Positions 20,314 through 26,005 of a stretch of 29,757 nt of DNA are shown here, in pieces. The translations under genes were made by a program, and so were the position numbers. How positions within the stretch are numbered: position 1 is the stretch's first letter; the number at the start of each line of letters is the position of its first letter. The notes under the pieces were generated by a model. The model saw only the letters and a list, made by a program, of their open reading frames with translations. It was not told where the DNA came from and made no database searches. The DNA is from a virus: the IMG/VR virus record IMGVR_UViG_3300010430_000348, positions 1 to 29,757 of that record. One strand, 5' to 3'.

Positions 20314-21327
20314 ATGCCACGAAACCCCACCGCCGCACAGCGGGCCGCTCTGGTCGCGCTGCTGGACAAGTATGGGCCGATTATCCGGGCTGCGTTTGTG
20401 GATGCGGTCTATCAGGCGCGCGCGCGGGTAGATGTTGCGGCGCTGATCGAGGCTCTGGAGCGGGAAGCTTTAGGCGAAGCCGCTGAAATGTTCCGTATGG
20501 AGCAGGGTGATTTCTCGGCGTTGCGTGAGGCGATCCGTCAGACATATTTTGCAGCGGGCACCGATGCTCGGGCGCTTTTGCCCAGACAGATCGCCGCCGC
20601 TTGGGGCTTTGATGGCTACAATCAACGGGCGCAGACGTACTTGGAGACAAACGGCGCGGCGCTTGTTCAGGGCATCGTTGAAGACACACAAGAGGCGGTT
20701 CGCCGTGCGCTGGTTGATGCAATCGAAAGTCCGCGATCTGGTGGGCTGCGAGCGGCGGCACTCGACATCACCGGCAGAATGAGCCGGGCAACAGGGCGGC
20801 GCGAGGGCGGGATAATCGGATTGACCGCCGAAATGACAGATTGGGTGATCAACGCGCGGACGGACCTGACGAATTTGGATCGCCGCTATTTCACCCGCAG
20901 GCTGCGGGACCGTCGGTTTGACCGGACCGTCGCGGCTGCGATCCGAGACGGAAAGCCGCTGACCCAAAAACAGATCGACCGCATCACAGGTCGGTACAAG
21001 GACCGGATGTTGGCCTATCGCGGTAAGAAGATCGCAGAGGACCAGGCGTTTCGCGCACAGGCGGAGAGCCGCGAAGAGGCGATGCTTCAGGTGATCGAGC
21101 GTCCAGATGTCGAGGACGTGACGCGCAAGTGGCAGCTAGGTTTCCCAAAGGAACACCGGGAAAATCATGTTGCTCTGGCTGGCAAGGTGATCAGCCTGAG
21201 CGAGCGATATGACCTTGGGAACGGGATCACCGCTCGTTGCCCGCATGATACCGACCTGCCAATCGGCGAAACAGCCGGTTGCCGTTGCTCTGCTGTCTAT
21301 CGCGTGAAGCTAAAAAGGGGCGTGTGA
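20314..21327 (+). CDS. Head morphogenesis / minor head protein, SPP1 gp7-type C-terminus (337 aa)
   Basis: The C-terminal third has features of the phage Mu F/SPP1 gp7 family: a basic helical region (RRYFTRRLRDRRFDRTVAA), then VTRKWQLGFPKEHRENHVALAGKVI region with conserved H residues, and a Cys pair in TAGCRCSAVYRV near the end. The N-terminal two thirds are helical. These proteins are carried in the head and help assembly or early ejection. Here the gene sits after the connector genes and not beside the portal, a local reordering. Confidence 0.7.
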   Translation: MPRNPTAAQRAALVALLDKYGPIIRAAFVDAVYQARARVDVAALIEALEREALGEAAEMFRMEQGDFSALREAIRQTYFAAGTDARALLPRQIAAAWGFDGYNQRAQTYLETNGAALVQGIVEDTQEAVRRALVDAIESPRSGGLRAAALDITGRMSRATGRREGGIIGLTAEMTDWVINARTDLTNLDRRYFTRRLRDRRFDRTVAAAIRDGKPLTQKQIDRITGRYKDRMLAYRGKKIAEDQAFRAQAESREEAMLQVIERPDVEDVTRKWQLGFPKEHRENHVALAGKVISLSERYDLGNGITARCPHDTDLPIGETAGCRCSAVYRVKLKRGV

Positions 21328-21770
21328 TGTCGAAAATTGGCTGGGCCGGATATCTTGCCGCCGAGGTGGGCAACATCAAAGAGGACGTGCGCTACGTCCT
21401 CAACGAGGCCGTGCAGGACGTGATCGAGGGGGCGCAGACACCACAGGCTCCTGTAGCCCAGACCGGCGGCTCTTTCGAGACCGGAAAAATCGCAGTTGAT
21501 ACCGCCGAACTGATCAACAGCCTGCACCTGGATGAACAACATATCGGCGACAGCCCCGAAGTTGTCGGTTTGATCGAACCCGGCACCATTCAGACGTTCG
21601 AATGGCAGGCACCACATGCGGCGGCGCATGAGTTCGGGTTTCGTATCGCAAGCGATGAGGACACAGACTACGGCGGTGATGTAGATGTTCCAGGGCGCTT
21701 CTTTGCGACGGAAAATGCCGCCAAGTTTGGCGAACGTGTCGACCATCACGCAAAGGCGCTGAAAAAATGA
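21327..21770 (+). CDS. HK97 gp10-type tail completion protein (147 aa)
   Basis: ATG 21327 overlaps the previous stop by one base (TGATG); the longer frame upstream is rejected. The protein begins with a helix (LAAEVGNIKEDVRYVLNEAVQDVIEGA), passes VDTAELINSLHLDEQ, and ends with AAHEFGFRIASDEDTDYGG and RFFATENAAKFGERVD, matching the HK97 gp10/tail-completion pattern (helix, V-D-T-G/A-x-L-x-x-S, then a H-E-x-G-x strand). It lies between the minor head protein and the tail terminator, where such proteins belong. Confidence 0.75.
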   Translation: MSKIGWAGYLAAEVGNIKEDVRYVLNEAVQDVIEGAQTPQAPVAQTGGSFETGKIAVDTAELINSLHLDEQHIGDSPEVVGLIEPGTIQTFEWQAPHAAAHEFGFRIASDEDTDYGGDVDVPGRFFATENAAKFGERVDHHAKALKK

Positions 21771-22144
21771 CCCCAGCGCAGATTCTGAACGCCCTCGGGC
21801 AGCACCTGCTGACCTTGCCGGACTGCCCGCCTGTTGGATGGCCAAACAAGAAGCTTTCGCCGCTGCCCGAGCCGCCATATCTGCTGTTGCAAATGGCCAG
21901 CCGCAAAACAATTGACCCCACGCTGACCGGAACTTCCGAGACCAGCTCGGGGCGGGTTGTTGTGCTGGTCGTGCACAAAAAGGACGCCTACAGCTTCCAG
22001 GCTGACGAACTGGCCGAGGCCGTAAAGCGGCATTTTCGCAAAGGCGCACTGGGAGACTTGACGATCAAGCTTTCTCAGGTGCTTGGCGGATACCCAACAG
22101 CTACCGATTGGCGTGTGCCGGTCGCCGTGGACTGGACCACCTGA
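21767..22144 (+). CDS. Tail terminator protein (125 aa)
   Basis: ATGA-coupled to the preceding gene. It shows the alpha/beta pattern of tail terminators: an N-terminal helix (AQILNALGQHLLTLP), strand PYLLLQMAS, 'SGRVVVLVVHKKD' strand and helix DELAEAVKRHFRKG, with a closing strand VPVAVDW. Tail terminators cap the tube at the head-proximal end and fix its length. It is the last gene before a strong terminator and the tail tube gene, a normal position. Confidence 0.75.
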   Translation: MTPAQILNALGQHLLTLPDCPPVGWPNKKLSPLPEPPYLLLQMASRKTIDPTLTGTSETSSGRVVVLVVHKKDAYSFQADELAEAVKRHFRKGALGDLTIKLSQVLGGYPTATDWRVPVAVDWTT

Positions 22145-22206
22145 ATTTGCCCCGCGCTCGGGCTGGCGTACGCCGAACAGAGGGCACCCAAACACCAACC
22201 AAACTG

Positions 22207-22231
22207 GCCCCGCCAACGTGCGGGGCTTTTT
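22207..22231 (+). terminator. Rho-independent terminator before the tail tube gene
   Basis: GCCCCGC (22207-22213) pairs with GCGGGGC (22220-22226) over a 6-base loop CAACGT, followed by TTTTTGCTTTT. A textbook intrinsic terminator in the 107-bp gap between the tail terminator gene and the tail tube gene. Readthrough is required for the tail genes, unless they have their own promoter. Confidence 0.85.
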
Positions 22232-22251
22232 GCTTTTGAAAGGGCAAAGCA

Positions 22252-22737
22252 ATGGCACCTAAATCAAACATCGGAAAGAGCATTTTCTTTGCTCCTGCGC
22301 TGCCCGCGACGAATGACGCCGCCGGGTTCGAGGCACTGGACTGGGTCGAGGTGGATCATCCGGTTCAGGCCCCGCAATTTGGCATCAGTCACAACAATAT
22401 TGATGCGCCCGACCTGACCTCGGGATTCACCACCGGACTGAAAGGCGCGGCCTCGGGCCGGGACAGCCAGTCTTCGTACCGGATTGATGACGGTGCTTTG
22501 ACCGCAGGCCAAGAGGACGTCAAAGATTCGGCCGAGGCTTTGGGGAGCGTTTGCTCTATCAAAGTTGTGCGCGGGTCTGGCTCCGATGCCGCCCCGGTCG
22601 CAGGTGATCCGGTCGAATACGCGCAGGGCTACGTTCACAGCTATGTCGAAAACCAGGCGACGGACAACAGCTATGAGGGCTTCTCGGTCAACTTCAAGCA
22701 AAACGCCGTTTCGGTCAAAGCAACCGAGCCCGCGTGA
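22252..22737 (+). CDS. Major tail protein (tail tube, 161 aa)
   Basis: Tube subunits stack as hexameric rings around the tape measure. The protein has the beta-rich, Gly/Asp/Ser-rich composition of the family (KSIFFAPALPATND, LDWVEVDHPVQAPQFGI, SGFTTGLKGAASGRDS), and ends with the strand/turn SYVENQATDNSYEGFSVNFK. It follows the tail terminator and precedes the chaperones, which is the standard order. ATG 22252 has AAAGGGC upstream. Confidence 0.8.
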   Translation: MAPKSNIGKSIFFAPALPATNDAAGFEALDWVEVDHPVQAPQFGISHNNIDAPDLTSGFTTGLKGAASGRDSQSSYRIDDGALTAGQEDVKDSAEALGSVCSIKVVRGSGSDAAPVAGDPVEYAQGYVHSYVENQATDNSYEGFSVNFKQNAVSVKATEPA

Positions 22738-22768
22738 TCTGGTTAGCACCTTCTCTGCTGACCGGGCT

Positions 22769-22800
22769 GGCCGCGCCGCGATGGGGTTGGCGGCGCGGCC
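22769..22800 (+). other. Perfect 11-bp hairpin after the tail tube gene
   Basis: GGCCGCGCCGC (22769-22779) pairs with GCGGCGCGGCC (22790-22800) around a 10-base loop. There is no T-tract, so it is not a simple terminator. It lies 31 bp after the tail tube stop, in the same relative position as the hairpin behind the capsid gene, suggesting mRNA protection or partial attenuation between a highly expressed gene and the chaperone genes. Confidence 0.6.
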
Positions 22801-22836
22801 TCAAACCCCATGACCCCAAAATGACGGAGACCCCCA

Positions 22837-23415
22837 ATGGATTTTCTGAAAGAATATGACGCCCGCGCGGCGGCCGAAAATCTGATCGAGTATGAATTGC
22901 GCGATCAGGCAACAGGCAAGGTGATCACCAACGGCAAAAAGCCATGCGTCGTGCTGATCCGCAGCACCATGTCCGAGGAGATCCTGTCGGCAGATCGCGC
23001 CGAAAAGAACGCCGCCATGACGGAAGCTTTCCGCCGGGCAAGGGCTGCAAAAGACGAAGGCGGCGAGGCCGAGGCGAGCGTCGATTTTGATTGGTCAAGG
23101 ATCGAGGAGCAGATCAACAATCGCGCCGTCAGATTGATCGCGGGATTTCGCAACATTCGGACCGAGAGCGAAGACGGCCCGCGCGATTTGACCATAGCAG
23201 ATGCGCCGGCATTTGTGGCACTGAACCGGATCAGCGAAGATCACCATTGGCGCCGGGTTATTCCGCTGGTGAGGAATGACGACGAGAAAAAGAGCGACTT
23301 CACCAAACGTAAAGCGCGCGTTGAGGGCGAGTGGCTGCAAGCGTCTTTCGCCCAGCAGATTGTTGATGCAGCGTCGGAGTACGCAGCTTTTTTGGGAAAG
23401 CGCGTGACGCACTAA
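22837..23415 (+). CDS. Tail assembly chaperone, G-like product (192 aa)
   Basis: This gene follows the tail tube gene and precedes the tape measure region, the standard place of tail chaperones. It is acidic and helical (EYDARAAAENLIEYEL, TEAFRRARAAKDEGGEAEAS, FRNIRTESEDGPRDLTI) with a C-terminal helix ending YAAFLGKRVTH. Near the end lies the slippery sequence T TTT TTG at 23388-23394, so some ribosomes should slip -1 and continue into the next frame to give a 307-aa GT fusion. ATG 22837 has GGAG upstream. Confidence 0.75.
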   Translation: MDFLKEYDARAAAENLIEYELRDQATGKVITNGKKPCVVLIRSTMSEEILSADRAEKNAAMTEAFRRARAAKDEGGEAEASVDFDWSRIEEQINNRAVRLIAGFRNIRTESEDGPRDLTIADAPAFVALNRISEDHHWRRVIPLVRNDDEKKSDFTKRKARVEGEWLQASFAQQIVDAASEYAAFLGKRVTH

Positions 23416-23759
23416 CACTGTGGGCCGCGCAAGTCGGTTTTCTGTGTTCGGTCGTGAAGGGCGAAAAAGAATCCAGATTGGCGCGGATCAGATCGGCCGG
23501 GGATAAGCCGGATCTCCCCGATCTGATTTTCGCCGATCACCTCTGCGAGGCCATGTTCAAGCTGAGCCCCACGCGCAGCAACGGCTTTAGTGCGGAGCCG
23601 ACAGGTTGGGCTGAGATCGCGCCCTTCGCTCAGGCAACGGGCCGGGTGAAGAATAGCTGGGAGGCCGAAACATTGTTCGAAATGTGCCGCTCGTATCACG
23701 AGGAAAATCAAGCCGGGAAAAGCCCGTTCCGGATCTCGCCGATGGAAAGAGAGGATTAG
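23394..23759 (+). CDS. Tail assembly chaperone, T-like extension made by -1 frameshift (121 aa beyond the slip)
   Basis: The frame has no ATG and no ribosome site near its first candidate start (GTG 23454). In the -1 frame from 23394 it reads GKARDALTLWAAQVGFLCSV and on through VKGEKESRLARIRSAGDK to a stop at 23757-23759. The upstream frame ends only 19 bases past the slip. Continuity of protein-like sequence from the heptamer onward supports translation as the GT fusion, as in lambda G/GT. The T part holds the tape-measure-contacting region in known systems. Confidence 0.7.
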   Translation, partial: GKARDALTLWAAQVGFLCSVVKGEKESRLARIRSAGDKPDLPDLIFADHLCEAMFKLSPTRSNGFSAEPTGWAEIAPFAQATGRVKNSWEAETLFEMCRSYHEENQAGKSPFRISPMERED

Positions 23760-24160
23760 GGAGAGGAGCGACCTGTGATTCTCAGATGGTCACCTTCGCG
23801 CACCGTAACGAATGGAAATTCAGGGCTGTCATAGTCGGCTGCCTCAAGTATCTCACGTAACTCTTCGGTGTACTGCGGCAGCACCGAGGCCATGGCTTCG
23901 ACAACATTTAACGCAAACTGACGACGCCCAACCGCGTTGGCCTTTTTGTAGAAAAACGCCATCGAGGCTAAATCATTCAGGAGAGCATCCAATACATCTT
24001 CCTCGGGGTACGCAACTTCAAGCGTGGCCACGATCTCAGCGTTCATTGAGCGGTTGTTCGCTTTGGCGGCGTTCGCGACGCGCTCCTTAAGGTCCGCAGG
24101 CATTCTCACGCCAAACGGGGCAATGTCTCTGGTGAGGCTCGAGGAATCATCTGATTTCAT
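23756..24160 (-). CDS. Mnt-like repressor with Arc/MetJ ribbon-helix-helix domain (134 aa)
   Basis: Residues about 12-50 (DIAPFGVRMPADLKERVANA, AKANNRSMNAEIVATL) are a ribbon-helix-helix of the Arc/Mnt family: the strand 'PFGVRMP' contacts DNA, and 'NNRSMNAEI' is the family signature. P22 Mnt is 83 aa; this protein has an additional C-terminal region of about 80 residues (AFFYKKANAVGRRQF..., VLPQYTEELREILEAADYD), probably for oligomerisation. The ATG at 24160 is preferred; it lies 4 bases from an operator copy and has no ribosome site, so may be leaderless. It is divergent from the Arc-like gene. Confidence 0.85.
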   Translation of the reverse strand: MKSDDSSSLTRDIAPFGVRMPADLKERVANAAKANNRSMNAEIVATLEVAYPEEDVLDALLNDLASMAFFYKKANAVGRRQFALNVVEAMASVLPQYTEELREILEAADYDSPEFPFVTVREGDHLRITGRSSP

Positions 24161-24164
24161 TGTG

Positions 24165-24229
24165 ACACGATGTAGCGAAAAAAACCTTGCGTGCAATGGT
24201 TACACGATGTAGTGTGACTACACGATGTA
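24165..24229. promoter_or_regulatory. Three operator copies (ACACGATGTA) between the Mnt-like and Arc-like genes
   Basis: The decamer ACACGATGTA occurs at 24165-24174, 24202-24211 and 24220-24229. Within the last two, TACA-CGA-TGTA is a short palindrome, as expected for ribbon-helix-helix dimers. The last two are 18 bp apart and lie over a plausible rightward promoter (TTGCGT 24187-24192, 17-base spacer, TAGTGT 24210-24215). The first lies just upstream of the Mnt-like start and over its likely -10. Together they look like the shared control site of two divergent promoters. Confidence 0.7.
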
Positions 24230-24244
24230 ACAAATGGAGGCAAA

Positions 24245-24400
24245 ATGAGTAAGCGAAATATTCCCCCGTTCGGACTTCGGATGCCGAAGGAACTGCATGA
24301 ATGGGTCAAAGAGAAAGCAAAAGAGCAGGGGCGTTCGATGAACAACTTCCTGGTTCATCTGCTTCAGGCGCAAAAAACAGAGGACACCGCACAAAAGTAA
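24245..24400 (+). CDS. Arc-like repressor (51 aa)
   Basis: A complete ribbon-helix-helix protein, two residues shorter than P22 Arc (53 aa). The sequence IPPFGLRMPKELHEWVKEKA with KEQGRSMNNFLVHLL matches the Arc pattern (strand F-x-L-R-x-P, helix A, 'GRS-x-N' turn, helix B) position by position. ATG 24245 has GGAGG at the right distance. It would repress the promoter of its own operon, including the antirepressor downstream, as Arc does in P22. Confidence 0.85.
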   Translation: MSKRNIPPFGLRMPKELHEWVKEKAKEQGRSMNNFLVHLLQAQKTEDTAQK

Positions 24401-24431
24401 AGCCGCCGGGACGGCAATCCCGACGGCTTTT
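24401..24431 (+). terminator. Terminator/attenuator between Arc-like and antirepressor genes
   Basis: AGCCGCCGGGA (24401-24411) pairs with TCCCGACGGCT (24418-24428), one mismatch, six-base loop, then TTTTAATAAA. It starts immediately after the Arc-like stop codon and precedes the antirepressor by 40 bp. It would keep antirepressor levels low relative to Arc. In P22 the equivalent gap encodes the sar antisense RNA control; here an attenuator may play that part. Confidence 0.75.
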
Positions 24432-24470
24432 AATAAACCCACCAAGTCCAATTGGTAGAAAGGTTCGATC

Positions 24471-25196
24471 ATGAACATACCTATTTCAACGCCCGATTTC
24501 AATGGGCAAGTCATCACCATGTCGTCGCGCGAGATCGCGGAGCTGCTGGAGAAGCGGCATGACGACGTAAAACGTAGTATTCTGCGCCTCGTTGATCGTG
24601 GCGTGATTGTCCAACCGCCAATGGCGGATGAACAAGATACAGACAAGATGGGCCGAAAGCGCACAACATCTGTGTACCGTTTGCAAAAACGCGACACCTA
24701 TGTGGTCGTGGCTCAACTGTCGCCGGAGTTCACCGCTCGCTTGGTGGATCGCTGGCAGGAACTGGAAGCGCAGGAGGCAAAGCCCGCCATGCTTTCCGGC
24801 CCTCAGCTGATGGCGGCGGCCCTGATCGAGGCGGACGCGACGATGAAAGCGCAGGCGGTTCAGATCGAATCCATGCGCGAGGATGTGGAGGCCCTGGACC
24901 GGATTGCCGCTGCGGATGGAAGCCTGACCATCACCGAGGTCGCCAAGAACCTAGGCATTCGCCCAAAGGACGCCTTTTCATGGCTCAGCCAGAACGGCTG
25001 GACCTACAAGCGCCCCGGTGGTTCGGCATGGCTGGGTTATCAGTCGAAAGCCAACGCTGGCTTGTTGGAACACAAAACGACCACGATCCTGCGGGCCGAT
25101 GGCTCGGAAAAAGTGACCGAGCAGGTGCGGGTGACGGCCAAAGGGCTGACCTACTTGGCCAAGCTGATCCCCGGTGTCGCAAAGGAAGTGGAATGA
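24471..25196 (+). CDS. Rha-type antirepressor with KilAC domain (241 aa)
   Basis: N-terminal Rha domain, about residues 15-100: VITMSSREIAELLEKRHDDV, KRSILRLVDRG, and YRLQKRDTYVVVAQLSPEF are close to the family consensus. The C-terminal half is the antirepressor KilAC/ANT domain: DGSLTITEVAKNLGIRPKDA, FSWLSQNGWTYKRPGG, then VRVTAKGLTYLAKLI. Such proteins bind or displace a phage repressor, or regulate lytic genes. It follows the Arc-like gene as ant follows arc in P22. ATG 24471 has AAGG upstream. Its target is not known; the short CI-like repressor is a candidate. Confidence 0.9.
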   Translation: MNIPISTPDFNGQVITMSSREIAELLEKRHDDVKRSILRLVDRGVIVQPPMADEQDTDKMGRKRTTSVYRLQKRDTYVVVAQLSPEFTARLVDRWQELEAQEAKPAMLSGPQLMAAALIEADATMKAQAVQIESMREDVEALDRIAAADGSLTITEVAKNLGIRPKDAFSWLSQNGWTYKRPGGSAWLGYQSKANAGLLEHKTTTILRADGSEKVTEQVRVTAKGLTYLAKLIPGVAKEVE

Positions 25197-25558
25197 TGGA
25201 TCGCCGCACTTTCATGACCACCGCCCCCGTCTTTAGCTTCGCCTCCCTCATGGCGTCTGGAGCGACGGCGGCAGACGAAACCGACAGTGAAATCATGCGG
25301 TTGTACCGTGAAATTCATGCGATTGAAGAGGCGGCTGCGGACCACCAAACCGACCTGACCGGCGATGCCGAGGACGAAGAACAAGACCGGCTGTTTTGGG
25401 AGCCGCGCGAGGTGATGGTGGATCAACTGATGGCGCTACCCGCCATCACCGCCGCCGAATTCGCCGCAAAGCTGATCGTGGACACCCTGAACGGTCAGGC
25501 CCTCGACGACTGGCACACCGGCGCGCTGTGGAAAGAAGCGCGGGCACTGGTCGCGTAA
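25193..25558 (+). CDS. Tat-signal protein of unknown function (121 aa)
   Basis: ATG 25193 overlaps the antirepressor stop (ATGATGG). The N-terminus has a twin-arginine signal: D-R-R-T-F-M at residues 3-8, a hydrophobic stretch (APVFSFASLMASG) and A-T-A-A-D, which fits signal cleavage near residue 26. The mature part is acidic and helical (SEIMRLYREIHAIEEAAADH, VMVDQLMALPAITAAEFAAKL). Tat export means it would act folded in the periplasm or envelope. No family is recognised. A surface or exclusion role is an inference from a prophage cargo position. Confidence 0.65.
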   Translation: MMDRRTFMTTAPVFSFASLMASGATAADETDSEIMRLYREIHAIEEAAADHQTDLTGDAEDEEQDRLFWEPREVMVDQLMALPAITAAEFAAKLIVDTLNGQALDDWHTGALWKEARALVA

Positions 25559-25568
25559 AAAACAGAGG

Positions 25569-25587
25569 GCGGCCCGTGGTGGGCCGC
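25569..25587. terminator. Bidirectional terminator between convergent cargo genes
   Basis: GCGGCCC (25569-25575) pairs with GGGCCGC (25581-25587) over a 5-base loop. On the plus side it is followed by TTGTT, on the minus side by CCTCTGTTTTTT. It lies in the 47-bp gap between the Tat-signal gene and the minus-strand secreted-protein gene. Confidence 0.7.
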
Positions 25588-25605
25588 TTGTTCACTACTG
25601 GAATG

Positions 25606-25938
25606 CTAGTTGTGCGAAGCAATCAAGCCCAGCACCAGAAAATCCGGTGGGGGCGGTAGATCGCAACCACCGGCAACCATCATCTCCAAGATCATGCTTT
25701 GCCGCAGCAGAATATTGGTAAGGGCAGCCTGCATCGCCGCGCCTTCAACTCCATTCGATGCAGATCTTACGGAACTCGTTTCGCCTCGACTTGATGCTAA
25801 TTCTGCGCGGCTTCTCCGGTCAAAAAAAACGGCCGCATTGTCGAACCTGCTGAACTCAGCACGAAGTCTTTCGCAGTCCATCGCATGGGCTGGCTTTGTC
25901 GCCCCAAAAACCAAAAGTACAGCAAAGAATTTCCACAT
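25606..25938 (-). CDS. Small secreted/periplasmic protein on the strand opposite the late genes (110 aa)
   Basis: ATG 25938 has GAGG at seven bases. Residues 1-19 (MWKFFAVLLVFGATKPAHA) are a good Sec signal peptide with cleavage after A-H-A, leaving a mature protein starting MDCERLRAEFS. The mature part has two cysteines (one near its N-terminus and one in GGCDLPPPP), possibly a disulfide. It is the only gene in the tail module, besides the Mnt-like one, transcribed against the late operon, so it is likely expressed in the lysogen from its own promoter. Function unknown. Confidence 0.65.
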   Translation of the reverse strand: MWKFFAVLLVFGATKPAHAMDCERLRAEFSRFDNAAVFFDRRSRAELASSRGETSSVRSASNGVEGAAMQAALTNILLRQSMILEMMVAGGCDLPPPPDFLVLGLIASHN

Positions 25939-25955
25939 TAACAAACCTCCAATTC

Positions 25956-25986
25956 AACCCGTACGACGCTAGTCGAGCGGGTTTTT
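25956..25986 (+). terminator. Terminator just upstream of the tape measure gene
   Basis: AACCCG (25956-25961) and CGGGTT (25978-25983), with an inner CGAC/GTCG stem and a GCTA loop, followed by TTTTTCCG. It ends 20 bp before the tape measure start, so it closes the cargo region. Transcription entering from the cargo would stop here unless antiterminated. Confidence 0.7.
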
Positions 25987-26005
25987 CCGTTCAAGGAGAA
26001 TACTC

